Origin: Bacteroidota bacterium | Lineage (GTDB): Bacteria > Bacteroidota > Bacteroidia > Chitinophagales > JADIYW01 | DNA: 62,463 nucleotides | Reading direction: 5' to 3' | NCBI GenBank assembly: GCA_028288625.1 | Contig: JAQBNI010000081.1 | Span: forward strand, 1 to 62,463 | The notes under the pieces: model-generated | The model's input: only the letters and a program-made list of their open reading frames with translations | What the model was told of the DNA's origin: nothing | The model's database searches: none | Part shown: positions 37,870 through 46,964 of the stretch, in pieces | Layout of the letters: every line of letters begins with the position of its first letter | Position numbering within the stretch: the first letter of the stretch is position 1 | Translations under genes and position numbers: made by a program

Positions 37870-39573
37870 GGTAATGGATTATTAAGCAATGCTACTTATA
37901 ATGATTTCGGTAGTCCAACATTATTTACTACATGGAAATTATTTAATCCTCCTGTTCAAAATCTATCCATGCAATATTATGATGCATCTAAGAATTTTAA
38001 TTTATCGACGCATACAGATGCAGTAATTAGTCCGCAAAAACCTGTAAGTTTAACGGAGACATTTGACTATGATGTTTTTGGAAGGATCGTCAGTACACAA
38101 TTGGGTACTGCAGCGCCCAAACTAACAGGATATTCCGCGACAGGAAATATTACAAATAAATCTGACGCAGGCAGCGAATATATTTATGCAGATCCTCTGC
38201 ATGTACATGCTGTTACAACAATAAAAAGCAAGGTTTATAACGGACCCGGATTAAATGATCCGCTCACCGAATCCTGTGATATCAACAGAGAGCAGCAGGA
38301 CATTACTTATACCGCATTTAACCAGCCTTGGGTGATAACGCAATCTTCTGCACCATCGCCTGATGTTCCAATTGCAACAAAACAGCTTACTTATACTTAT
38401 GATTTAAATAATCAGCGCATTAAAGCAACATATAAAGAAGGTGCTACGATAAAATATACCAGGTATTACTTTGGCAATATGGAATATGAGAAAGATGCTG
38501 CAGGTAACATTGTACGCCAGGTTCATTATGTAAATGGACCAACCGGGTTAATTGCTATGTTGGTTCGAGAATCCGGAATTGCTGACAAATATTTTATTCC
38601 ATATAAAGATCATGCAGGCTCCATTGTAACGGTAACGGATGAAGCAGGAAATAAAGTGGCAGAGCAAAGTTTTGATGCATGGGGTAAACAACGCAATCCT
38701 TATAACTGGTCTTACAGTGGGTTTACACCAATTAGTACAGGGACAACAAATAAATGGTTATACAGAGGTTTTACAGGTCATGAGCACGTGCCGCAGTTTG
38801 ATCTGGTTAATATGAATGGACGAATGTATGATCCTGTTGTGGGACGGATGCTAAGCCCGGATAATTTCGTTCATGATGCTTATAACTCCCAGCATTTTAA
38901 CCGGTATAGTTATGTATGGAATAATCCTGTAAAATTTACTGATCCCGGTGGACAAGATGGATGGAGTGATTACGAAGATTGGGATAGAGAGGACCGTGAT
39001 GATAACAGGGATGAGACCGATGAAGATATTCCGGAAGGTTATCACGTAGAGGATGGCATTTTATACCAGGATGTATTTGAAGCATTAGATGGAACTGTTT
39101 ATCACGATATTGAAGTTGGTTCATGGAATGGTGATAATGGAGAAGATGACAGGAACTGGAATGATTTTCAACAGGAAGCAATAGAATATGACCATTTTGT
39201 ATTGGGTGAAGAAAGAGATGATAGAGATGAAAGAGATATTCATTCTCAACAGGTAGAATATGACCATTCCTTTCTGAACATCAATATAGTTAAAATTACC
39301 TTTGAAATTACTTATACAATAGATAAGGAAGATAATATTGAAATTGAAGATATTACAAGCACTTTTGAAGGGGTTGATCCTCCTTTTCGCTGGCAGCAAA
39401 CACCATGGACTAAAGGAAAGTCTGAAGTTGCATATACAAAAGATGGTCGCACAATTGTGAAGGCAGAAGGAACAATACATACAGGGTTGGGTGCATTTGG
39501 ATATTCAAAAACTATCGAAGGTACATTTACAATAGATAGAACCGGGATAGTTGATTATATTTTCTCACCTTAA
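37870..39573 (+). pseudogene. RHS repeat protein, C-terminal part after the in-frame TAG
   Basis: Same reading frame as the preceding CDS, separated only by one TAG; the first internal ATG is at 37969 (534 residues). It contains YD repeats and the conserved RHS core end: GSIVTVTDEAGNKVAEQSFDAW, then GFTGHEHVPQFDLVNMNGRMYD, then NRYSYVWNNPVKFTDPGG. A variable tail of about 210 residues follows, first very acidic (Asp/Glu/Arg-rich) and then a beta-rich domain with no recognised toxin family. Without upstream sequence, a signal peptide or a good start it is unlikely to work alone. Confidence 0.75.
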
Positions 39574-39584
39574 AATTATTCAAC

Positions 39585-39800
39585 ATGAAAATTTTATTCG
39601 CTTTAATGATAATATTGAACAACATTACAAAAGTAGATACTCTTAATAAAGTATACAACGTTGATCTGTTAAGTAGAAGGGCATATCCAGAAAATGTATT
39701 TTTTTTATTATACATTATTATAGTCTTGGTTGGAATATTCCTCGCGCTGAAATTTTTGTACACCATGTATCTCTTCTTCAAGGCGAACATCAAAAAATAA
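39585..39800 (+). CDS. Small membrane protein after the RHS gene
   Basis: This 71-residue protein has an N-terminal hydrophobic segment and a strong second membrane helix (about 41-63, VFFLLYIIIVLVGIFLALKF). It starts 11 bases after the RHS tail. By position it could be the immunity protein to the RHS C-terminal domain or a small structural partner. No family is recognised. AT-rich codon use resembles the RHS tail more than the housekeeping genes. Confidence 0.55.
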   Translation: MKILFALMIILNNITKVDTLNKVYNVDLLSRRAYPENVFFLLYIIIVLVGIFLALKFLYTMYLFFKANIKK

Positions 39801-39821
39801 TTCATCTTAAAATATAACAAC

Positions 39822-40334
39822 ATGAAAAATAATACACGAATCATTGTATTCCTCTTAAGCATGTATTGTCTTAACGGATTCTCACAAACGCACAAGCGCA
39901 ATTACGTATACAAATATGATGCTACAGGCAACCGTATACAGCGGGTATATAGTTTGTTAACCTGCCCGACATGCAGGTCTGTTAAAGCAGATAGTATAAA
40001 TGCTGCAGTGACAAATTCCTTATACCAGGCAGCATTGGATAACCCGATCATACTGCCGGAAATTCCAACCGAAAAGTTTAATTTAGGTGATGTTGCTGAA
40101 TTAAAGAATATTTATCCCAATCCAACACACGGAAATTTTGTTGTAGAGTTTACTCAAAATATTTTAAATGCTAAACTCGAAGTTTTAGATATGAAAGGAA
40201 ATAGGATGGATGAAATAATATTGGATGGTAATGAATGGCAAATTGATTTGTCGTTGTATCCCTCAGGAGAATATATTCTACTCATCCGGACGAAAGAAGG
40301 GAGAACATACAACAAACGAATAATGAAAATATAA
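39822..40334 (+). CDS. Mini YD-repeat protein with T9SS sorting domain
   Basis: The 170-residue protein has a signal peptide (to about 22) and one YD-repeat-like strand, RNYVYKYDATGNRIQRVY. A short Cys-containing linker (CPTCRSVKADS) follows, then a T9SS C-terminal domain (IYPNPTHGNFVVEF to the end). The RHS protein itself ends without a sorting domain, so this protein might pair with its YD shell and supply the T9SS signal or anchor. That role is inference; what is seen is the YD-like strand plus the sorting domain, and the operon-like position. Confidence 0.7.
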   Translation: MKNNTRIIVFLLSMYCLNGFSQTHKRNYVYKYDATGNRIQRVYSLLTCPTCRSVKADSINAAVTNSLYQAALDNPIILPEIPTEKFNLGDVAELKNIYPNPTHGNFVVEFTQNILNAKLEVLDMKGNRMDEIILDGNEWQIDLSLYPSGEYILLIRTKEGRTYNKRIMKI

Positions 40335-40358
40335 AAAAAGACCTCACGGGGAGGTCTT
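40333..40358 (-). terminator. Intrinsic terminator of ssrA, possibly bidirectional
   Basis: Arms AAGACCTC (40338-40345) and GAGGTCTT (40351-40358) with a five-base loop; on the minus strand a run of seven T follows. It lies directly after the tmRNA 3' end and also after the stop of the mini YD-repeat gene on the plus strand. Confidence 0.85.
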
Positions 40359-40363
40359 AGTAG

Positions 40364-40733
40364 TGGAGCTGGCGAGATTTGAACTCGCGTCCGGACAAAA
40401 CGTTCATAAGCTTTCTACACGCTTAGCGATAACTTGATTTTCGTATTGCGACAGGCGTTACTGCCAACCGATCACAATCTTATTTCCTTTATTTTTCGAT
40501 GCGTAGCCGGAACCAATACGCACTTATCCCGATTCGATGATGCTCCGTCGGATAGTATCGGAAAAACTATTCCGGGAAGCAAAAGCCAAGCTTAATAACC
40601 TGTATTAAGCAGCTAAAGCGAAAGTATTCTCGCCATGTGAAAATGTTTTGTGCATTAAATTTAACGAGCCAAATCGCACAATGCTCGGCATGCTTACTCA
40701 TCAACTATCCTGCCGTCAATTCCTGTCAACCCC
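40364..40733 (-). ncRNA. ssrA: tmRNA (transfer-messenger RNA)
   Basis: The RNA starts GGGGTTG (complement of 40727-40733) and ends CAGCTCC plus discriminator A, forming a 7-bp acceptor stem with one G-U near each end. The T-arm is recognisable (GTTCAAATCTCG). The tag frame lies at 40605-40634 and encodes GENTFALAA followed by TAA, close to known Bacteroidota tags. The genome reads CTA after the discriminator, so the CCA tail must be added enzymatically. tmRNA with SmpB rescues stalled ribosomes and tags the peptide for proteolysis. Confidence 0.93.
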
Positions 40734-40815
40734 AATATGTCAAAGTACTATCTATATTCAGAACCTTTATAAAACCTCTAAAGCCATCTAAAAGTTCCAC
40801 AAAAATAAGCAATTT

Positions 40816-42018
40816 TTATCGTGCATTATACACTTTCAACCCTTCTTCAAGGCATTTTATTGCCTTTTTTAAATCATTGATATTTAATACATAAGCAATA
40901 CGAACTTCATTTTTTCCTTTTCCTTCAGTAGAATAGAATCCACTCGCCGGAGCCATCATCACCGTTTCACCGTTGTAATTAAAATCGCTTAGCATCCACT
41001 GGCAAAAATGGTCGCTGTCTTCAACAGGCAATTTCACTATACAATAAAAAGCACCGCCTGGAACCGGGCAAAAAACACCAGGTATGCTATTCAACCCTTC
41101 TACCAGCACATCGCGCCTTTTCCTGTACTCAACATTCACCTTCGTAAAATAATTTTCTTCTACATCAAACATTCCCAACACACCTAGTTGTTCTACAGTT
41201 GGCGGACTCAAACGCTGCTGTGCAAATTTCAGCACGGTTTCCAATACAGATTTATTTTTTGTTGCTACCATCCCAATGCGTGCGCCGCACGCGCTGAAAC
41301 GCTTCGATACAGAATCCACCAGTATTGCATGCTGAGATAATTCAGGAAATTCTAAAACTGAAGTATATTTTTTTTGATCACCATAAATAAAATCCCGGTA
41401 AACTTCATCACTGATCAAAAACAGATCATGCTTTAAAACAATTTCTCTTAACCTTTTTAATTCATCATCACGGTAGGCATAACCCGTAGGATTATTTGGA
41501 TTACAGATCAGTATAGCCTTTGTTTTTTCATTGATCACTTTTTCAAATTCATCAATAGACGGCAGCGCAAAACCATCTTCAATACATGTTTCTATCGGTC
41601 GTACTTTTATATTTCCGCTTTTTGAAAAACCGATATAATTTGCATAAAGCGGCTCAGGAATAATGATCTCATCATCCGCATCTAATATCGAGAATAGCGT
41701 AAATAATAAAGCTTCTGATCCGCCTGTTGTAATTAAAATATCTTCAGGTAATAATTGTGATAACCCATATCTTGTCTGGAAGAAACCTGCATAGCCTTGC
41801 CGTACTTCTTCAAATCCATTAGATGGACTATATTCCAAAACTTTACGATCAATATCTTTTATGGTATTCCAAAATTGTGCGGGCGTTTCAATATCCGGTT
41901 GCCCGATATTTAAGTGATAGATATGAATGCCGTTTCTCTTAGCTTGCTCCGCAAACGGGGCTAACTTTCGGATAGGAGACGCGGGCATCGACTTGCCTTT
42001 TTCAGAAATTTTTGGCAT
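40816..42018 (-). CDS. PLP-dependent aminotransferase, class I/II
   Basis: This 400-residue fold-type I aminotransferase has CNPNNPTGYAYRD, ISDEVYRDFIYG and the Schiff-base lysine in VDSVSKRFSACGARIG (Lys about 239). The pattern is that of AspC-like aspartate or aromatic aminotransferases; the exact substrate is not clear. Length is usual. It is downstream of the DUF1573 gene but separated from it by an intrinsic terminator. Confidence 0.88.
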   Translation of the reverse strand: MPKISEKGKSMPASPIRKLAPFAEQAKRNGIHIYHLNIGQPDIETPAQFWNTIKDIDRKVLEYSPSNGFEEVRQGYAGFFQTRYGLSQLLPEDILITTGGSEALLFTLFSILDADDEIIIPEPLYANYIGFSKSGNIKVRPIETCIEDGFALPSIDEFEKVINEKTKAILICNPNNPTGYAYRDDELKRLREIVLKHDLFLISDEVYRDFIYGDQKKYTSVLEFPELSQHAILVDSVSKRFSACGARIGMVATKNKSVLETVLKFAQQRLSPPTVEQLGVLGMFDVEENYFTKVNVEYRKRRDVLVEGLNSIPGVFCPVPGGAFYCIVKLPVEDSDHFCQWMLSDFNYNGETVMMAPASGFYSTEGKGKNEVRIAYVLNINDLKKAIKCLEEGLKVYNAR

Positions 42019-42035
42019 ATACTATTCTGACAAAA

Positions 42036-42066
42036 TTAAAAAACTCCGTCGTAATTGCACGGAGTT
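42036..42066 (-). terminator. Intrinsic terminator of the DUF1573 gene
   Basis: On the minus strand AACTCCGT (complement of 42059-42066) pairs with ACGGAGTT (complement of 42042-42049) and is followed by a T tract. Confidence 0.8.
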
Positions 42067-42090
42067 CTATAGATTATATCTTATTGTTTT

Positions 42091-42528
42091 TTAGTGATCC
42101 TGACCGCCGAGCATATTTCCTTCTGCATCATCCACGCCTTGTTTTTGCGCCACTGCATTTCCTGAAATATACAACACAATATTTTCGCCATCCTTCGTGG
42201 TCACCGTAATAGATTTCCGGAACGCACCTTCACGAGCCATATTATACTGTGCTTTAATAGAGCCTTTCTTGCCCGGCATCACCGGTTCCTTTGTCCACGT
42301 TGGAGTAGTACAACCGCAAGACGCTTTTACATTTTCAAGTACGATGGGGTCGGACGATGTATTGGCGAATTCAAATTCATACGTTACCGGTTTTCCCTGC
42401 GCCTGTGTGCCAAAGTCATGTTCGGTCGTCATAAACTTTAATTTAGAACCGGTTGGAGCAGCAGGAGGATCAGCTTTTAAAAATGTACTGACCATTATAA
42501 AGGAGAATAAAAAAAGAAATTGCTTCAT
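42091..42528 (-). CDS. DUF1573 domain secreted protein
   Basis: This 145-residue protein has a signal peptide (to about 18) and one DUF1573 Ig-like domain (EHDFGTQAQGKPVTYEFEFAN, then a VKASCGCTTPTWTKEPVMPG Cys-x-Cys strand). Such proteins are common exported proteins in Bacteroidota with no fixed function. It is transcribed alone and ends at a terminator at 42036-42066. Confidence 0.88.
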   Translation of the reverse strand: MKQFLFLFSFIMVSTFLKADPPAAPTGSKLKFMTTEHDFGTQAQGKPVTYEFEFANTSSDPIVLENVKASCGCTTPTWTKEPVMPGKKGSIKAQYNMAREGAFRKSITVTTKDGENIVLYISGNAVAQKQGVDDAEGNMLGGQDH

Positions 42529-42694
42529 AAATAATAAATTTCGTCTTGTAAATATGTCAAAAAATATACCAATTTGCCCGGTTGTGGTTTTGTTTTAACG
42601 TCACATTAACAACCTTGTTATGGTGTGAATAAACCGGTAAATTTTTAACGAATTTAGTGCAATTTTTTCGTATTTTAGATTTTGAATTGACAAT

Positions 42695-45127
42695 ATGACT
42701 GTACTCGCAAATCCATTAGTAACCAAGGGAGTAACACAACCCGTTTCCTTCGATGAATTTAAAATCGAGATCATAAATGATTTCCGCCTGGCATGCATCA
42801 GCAGGGAAGCCAGCTTAACAGGAAGGAAGGAAGTATTAACAGGTAAGGCTAAATTTGGCATTTTTGGTGATGGAAAGGAACTCCCGCAAATTGCACTGGC
42901 TAAAGTATTTGAGAATGGTGATTTCCGTGCAGGATATTACAGAGATCAGACGTTTGCCCTCGCAACAGGCATCGTTACGGTAGAGCAGTTATTCGGTCAG
43001 TTGTATGCTAATCCCTCCCTGGAAGAAGATCCGCATTCCGGCGGAAGGCAAATGAATAATCACTTCGCAACCAGAAATTTACATCCTGATGGCAGTTGGA
43101 AGCCTTTAATCCAACAAAAGAATTCAGCAGCAGACAATTCTCCAACAGCATCACAAATGCCCAGAGCTTTAGGTCTGGCTATGGCGTCCAAAAAATACCG
43201 GGAGCTTGCAGATCAGATAGGAGAAAATACATTCAGCAACAACGGCAATGAAATATGTTTTTGCAATATCGGCGACGCATCAACTTCTGAAGGATTATTC
43301 TGGGAAGTAATAAACGCATCTGGGGTTTTGCAGGTTCCGTTGGTGGTTTCTGTATGGGACGATGGCTGGGGGATTTCTGTTCCGAAAGAATTGCAAACAA
43401 CAAAGGGTAGCATCTCAAAAGTATTAAAAGGATTTCAGCGTGAGGGTCAGCAAAAAGGACTCGATATTTATAATGTAAAAGGATGGAATTATCCGCAGCT
43501 CATCGCAACATATAAAATGGCTGCAGATAAAACCCGCAAGACACATATTCCATGTATCATCCACGTAGAAGAATTAACGCAGCCGCAGGGACATTCAACG
43601 AGTGGTTCGCACGAGCGTTATAAGCCTGCTGAAAGATTGCAGTGGGAAAAAGACTTTGATGGAAATCTGAGGCTGAAAAACTGGATCATAGAAAATAAAA
43701 TGGCTACACTTGAAGAAGTGGAAGCAATTGAAAGCGAAGCGAAAAAATATGTTGCTGAACAACGCAAGATCGCCTGGACAAAATTACACGGACCGATACT
43801 CGAAGAACTGGACGAAGCAATGGAAATTATCCAGAGGATCGGCGATTCGTCTCCGCATCATAAAGAAGCGATGGAAGATCTCGAAAGCGAAATAAAAAGT
43901 TCTATTGATCCGATGCGCAAAGATGTTTTCAAAGCAGTTGCCGAGGTGTTGCTGCTTACACAGGATGAATCTTCCGAAGAGATAGAAGAATTAAAAAGAT
44001 GGAGAGCGGAACAGATACGGATCAACGATGAACGCTATTCTTCTTACCAGCATACAAACTCTTTATATTCTCCTTTACGCTTACCGGTGATCAACGCGGA
44101 ATACGCTGAGAAACCTTCTGTGGTGAGCGGCTACCAGGTATTGAATGCTTGTTTCGATGCTAATCTTGCAAGAGATAAAAAGATACTCGCCTTCGGCGAA
44201 GATGTTGGACATATCGGCGACGTGAATCAGGCATTCGCCGGCTTGCAGGCAAAATATGGCAAGGAGCGTGTATATGATACGGGTATCCGTGAAGCAAGTA
44301 TAATGGGAGAGGGCATTGGTCTCGCTATGCGCGGGCTTCGTCCCATCGCAGAAATACAATATCTCGATTATTTGTTATATGGTTTGCAGCCTTTGTCAGA
44401 TGATCTTGCGTGTTTGTCATACAGAACAAAGGGCGGGCAAAAAGCGCCGTTGATTGTTCGCACACGAGGGCACAGGCTCGAAGGGATATGGCATACCGGT
44501 TCGCCGATACAAATGGTACTCGGCGCGTTGCGTGGTATGCATATTTGCGTTCCGAGAAATATGACGCAAGCCGCGGGATTTTATAATTTGTTATTAAGAG
44601 GAGATGAGCCGGCATTGGTCATTGAATGTTTGAACGGTTACCGTTTGAAAGAAAAAATGCCACTGAATCCGGGAGATTTTACGGTGCCTTTGGGCGTTCC
44701 GGAAATTTTATTGGAAGGGAAAGATCTAACCTTAGTCACTTATGGATCATGTGTGCGTATTGCAAAAGAAGCGATAAAGAATTTAAATAAGACAGGCATC
44801 TCCGTGGAGTTAATAGATGTGCAAACACTATTGCCGTTTGATATTAACGGGATCATCGGGCAATCGGTCCGTAAAACAAACCGCGTTATATTCCTGGATG
44901 AGGATTTCCCGGGAGGCGCATCATCTTATATGCTTCAGCAAGTGCTGGAAAAACAAAATATTTTCAGATACCTCGATAGCGAACCTGTAACAATTACTGC
45001 CAAGGAACACAGGGGCGCATATGGAACAGACGGAGATTATTTTTCAAAACCAAATTCAGAAGATGTTTTCCGTACGGTAAATATCATGATGAACGAAGTG
45101 AATCCGAAACGCTTCCCACTTTTATAA
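42695..45127 (+). CDS. 2-oxoacid dehydrogenase E1, fused alpha and beta subunits
   Basis: The 810-residue protein fuses both halves of a heterotetrameric E1. The alpha half has the thiamine-diphosphate motif GDASTSEGLFWEVINASG (about 190-207) and WDDGWGISVP. The beta half starts near residue 460 with FGEDVGHIGDVNQAF, then TGIREASIMGEGIGLAM and RTRGHRLEGIWHTGSP. It decarboxylates a 2-oxoacid, most likely a branched-chain one, and passes the acyl group to a lipoyl E2, which is not in the window. This fusion is common in Bacteroidota, where it is often labelled as a transketolase. Confidence 0.88.
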   Translation: MTVLANPLVTKGVTQPVSFDEFKIEIINDFRLACISREASLTGRKEVLTGKAKFGIFGDGKELPQIALAKVFENGDFRAGYYRDQTFALATGIVTVEQLFGQLYANPSLEEDPHSGGRQMNNHFATRNLHPDGSWKPLIQQKNSAADNSPTASQMPRALGLAMASKKYRELADQIGENTFSNNGNEICFCNIGDASTSEGLFWEVINASGVLQVPLVVSVWDDGWGISVPKELQTTKGSISKVLKGFQREGQQKGLDIYNVKGWNYPQLIATYKMAADKTRKTHIPCIIHVEELTQPQGHSTSGSHERYKPAERLQWEKDFDGNLRLKNWIIENKMATLEEVEAIESEAKKYVAEQRKIAWTKLHGPILEELDEAMEIIQRIGDSSPHHKEAMEDLESEIKSSIDPMRKDVFKAVAEVLLLTQDESSEEIEELKRWRAEQIRINDERYSSYQHTNSLYSPLRLPVINAEYAEKPSVVSGYQVLNACFDANLARDKKILAFGEDVGHIGDVNQAFAGLQAKYGKERVYDTGIREASIMGEGIGLAMRGLRPIAEIQYLDYLLYGLQPLSDDLACLSYRTKGGQKAPLIVRTRGHRLEGIWHTGSPIQMVLGALRGMHICVPRNMTQAAGFYNLLLRGDEPALVIECLNGYRLKEKMPLNPGDFTVPLGVPEILLEGKDLTLVTYGSCVRIAKEAIKNLNKTGISVELIDVQTLLPFDINGIIGQSVRKTNRVIFLDEDFPGGASSYMLQQVLEKQNIFRYLDSEPVTITAKEHRGAYGTDGDYFSKPNSEDVFRTVNIMMNEVNPKRFPLL

Positions 45128-45151
45128 TTTTCCGGTAAATAAAATTGTTGA

Positions 45152-45682
45152 ATGCAAAAAAATGTGCAGCCTTTATCATTGCCGCTTTCAAAACGCCCGG
45201 TTGATATTGCCATCATTATTTTTTTTGCAATCAATCTTTTCTTTATTACTTATGTTGTAGATATCGAGCAACTGATTATTACGAATGCAGATGATTTTAC
45301 TTATCCTTTATTTCCGCCAAAAATATTTGTTGATCTCGTGCATTGGTATGGTCGCACTTTTGATCCTGTATTGATTGCAAGACCAGCATGGTGGAGGGCA
45401 ACGATCTGGATCGACTCGTTATTCTTCGGTCCGTTTTACGCAATTGCCATTTACGCTTATACAACAGGGAAAAACTGGATCCGCCTCATCAGCATTGTCT
45501 GGGCATCTGTAATGCTCACAAACGTTACTATAATTTTATTTGAAGAAACAGTTGGCGAATATCCTTCTCCTGAATTAATGCGTGTATATCTTGCAAATTT
45601 AGGATGGATCGTATTTCCGCTGATCGTGATGATCCGCATGTGGCGTTCGCCTTTCCCGTTTGCAGGTAAAATAAATTCTTAA
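45152..45682 (+). CDS. EXPERA-domain (TMEM97/emopamil-binding-like) membrane protein
   Basis: This 176-residue protein has four membrane helices: PVDIAIIIFFAINLFFITYV, then an aromatic loop (WYGRTFDPVLIARPAWWRA), DSLFFGPFYAIAIYAYTTGK, WASVMLTNVTIILFEE and LGWIVFPLIVMIRMW. The order and key motifs (RP at helix 1, PAWWR before helix 2, PF..AIYAY) match EXPERA proteins such as TMEM97. The eukaryotic members bind sterols or ligands; the bacterial role is unknown. It begins 24 bases after the E1 gene. Confidence 0.7.
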   Translation: MQKNVQPLSLPLSKRPVDIAIIIFFAINLFFITYVVDIEQLIITNADDFTYPLFPPKIFVDLVHWYGRTFDPVLIARPAWWRATIWIDSLFFGPFYAIAIYAYTTGKNWIRLISIVWASVMLTNVTIILFEETVGEYPSPELMRVYLANLGWIVFPLIVMIRMWRSPFPFAGKINS

Positions 45683-45690
45683 GATAATGC

Positions 45691-46281
45691 TTACCACAAT
45701 TTACTTACGCCAAATCCAACAATAATATTATTGACGCCGCCGTTGGGCTGCTTTGTACTTGCATTGGAGATATGCCGGAAACCGCAATTAAAATTCAGTT
45801 CTATTTTTTTTGAACCTATTCGTCTTCTGTATTCCAGTAAAAAATTATTTGCAAAAATGAATCCTTTCGCCTGGCGTGAAGTTGGATATGAAAAATAATG
45901 CGGACCGCTTCCGGCTTGTATGCTAAGAATGTTAGAAGCCTTTACAGCGAAACAAAGAATGATCGCCCCGTTCAATCCGGCTTCCATTCCTTTATATTTT
46001 CCTGCTGCAAATCCAATCATCGGCGAAAAATCCATTCCCATATTAAAAAACTTTTTTGCTTTAAAAAATGGCTGATGATAATTGATGACAAAGAGCACAG
46101 GACGATACAAAGTGCCTTCAGGTAAATGATAATACGGGATTCCGTTTTCTATAAATCCTCCAAGCGCTTTCATATTGATATATTTCTTTTCAACAGGTTC
46201 TTGAGCTGACAGGAGAGTGCTGAACAATAGAAAACCTATAAGGTTTCCAAATACCTTATAGGTTTTATTCATCAACATCAT
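45691..46281 (-). CDS. PagL-like lipid A deacylase (acyloxyacyl hydrolase family)
   Basis: This 196-residue outer-membrane beta-barrel has its catalytic pair in the family motif FRHISNASTKQPNGG (His170 and Ser172). The family removes an acyl chain from lipid A. The N-terminal signal peptide (cut near SAQ, residue 26) is encoded partly by a palindromic repeat (46231-46266). Start choice is uncertain: ATGs at 46281, 46278 and 46272 are all in frame; the last gives the most usual signal peptide. The start overlaps the end of the upstream transposase gene. Confidence 0.78.
   Translation of the reverse strand: MMLMNKTYKVFGNLIGFLLFSTLLSAQEPVEKKYINMKALGGFIENGIPYYHLPEGTLYRPVLFVINYHQPFFKAKKFFNMGMDFSPMIGFAAGKYKGMEAGLNGAIILCFAVKASNILSIQAGSGPHYFSYPTSRQAKGFIFANNFLLEYRRRIGSKKIELNFNCGFRHISNASTKQPNGGVNNIIVGFGVSKLW
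46231..46266. repeat. REP-like palindrome, inside the signal-peptide region of the PagL-like gene
   Basis: A perfect 14-bp stem (AAAACCTATAAGGT at 46231-46244, complement at 46253-46266) with an eight-base loop. The same CCTATAAGGT core is at 46925-46955, on the other side of the RAYT gene. Confidence 0.85.
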
Positions 46282-46888
46282 CTATATTTTTAGGTAATAC
46301 TAATTGTTTATGATAATCAATGAAGGATTCATATCCGTTAAATTCATCTAAAACTTCATTAATTAAATTATTCGATGTGAACCGTAAAAAATTATGATAT
46401 GAACTCCATTTCCAACTTTCAATAGTTTTTGATACACAATGATGTATTGAGTTCTTATGAATATAAAAAACTGTTGATACAAATTGTGCATCATCTGTGA
46501 TTTCAACTCTACGCAGGTAGTCAATAAATAAGGAACCCTTGCGTTTATATACTTTATTGAATGATTTCGTGTAACTATTCAAAAGATTTGAGAATTGTTC
46601 CATTACGAAATCTGATATATCTGTTTTGCTATCGGTTTCTTTCTTTTTAATCTCATTATACCTTTTGTTCAATGTATCGATATCTTTTATCTTGATCAAA
46701 AAGTGGAAGTGATTGGGCAACAAACACCAGGAAAGAAGATCAGCTATTGGAAATATATGTTTTTGTACTTTTTCTAAAAAAAAAGAATAATTTCGATCTT
46801 CTATAAATAATTTTTCTTTACCTGTTGCTCGTGAAAATACATGATAACTTTTGTTTGGACACAGAGGAATATAATAGGAAGTCATCAA
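46265..46888 (-). CDS. REP-associated tyrosine transposase (RAYT, Y1_Tnp)
   Basis: This 207-residue Y1/HUH transposase-like protein has the HUH motif LLPNHFHFLIKI (His60, His62). The catalytic-tyrosine helix is FYIHKNSIHHC (the YIHxN signature) and is intact. RAYTs act on REP palindromes by single-strand cleavage. Both flanks carry near-identical palindromes at 46231-46266 and 46925-46955, as expected for a REP-RAYT unit. The stop codon overlaps the left palindrome. Confidence 0.88.
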   Translation of the reverse strand: MMTSYYIPLCPNKSYHVFSRATGKEKLFIEDRNYSFFLEKVQKHIFPIADLLSWCLLPNHFHFLIKIKDIDTLNKRYNEIKKKETDSKTDISDFVMEQFSNLLNSYTKSFNKVYKRKGSLFIDYLRRVEITDDAQFVSTVFYIHKNSIHHCVSKTIESWKWSSYHNFLRFTSNNLINEVLDEFNGYESFIDYHKQLVLPKNIDDVDE

Positions 46889-46924
46889 CTAAAATAATGA
46901 AAATATAACAAGTTTACAAAACAA

Positions 46925-46955
46925 GACCTATAAGGTTTTCAAAACCTTATAGGTC
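46925..46955. repeat. REP-like palindrome upstream of the RAYT gene
   Basis: A 31-base perfect palindrome with a single central base: GACCTATAAGGTTTT (46925-46939), C, then its complement. It lies 36 bases upstream of the RAYT start and 9 bases before the J-domain gene. Confidence 0.85.
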
Positions 46956-46964
46956 AATCTACAC

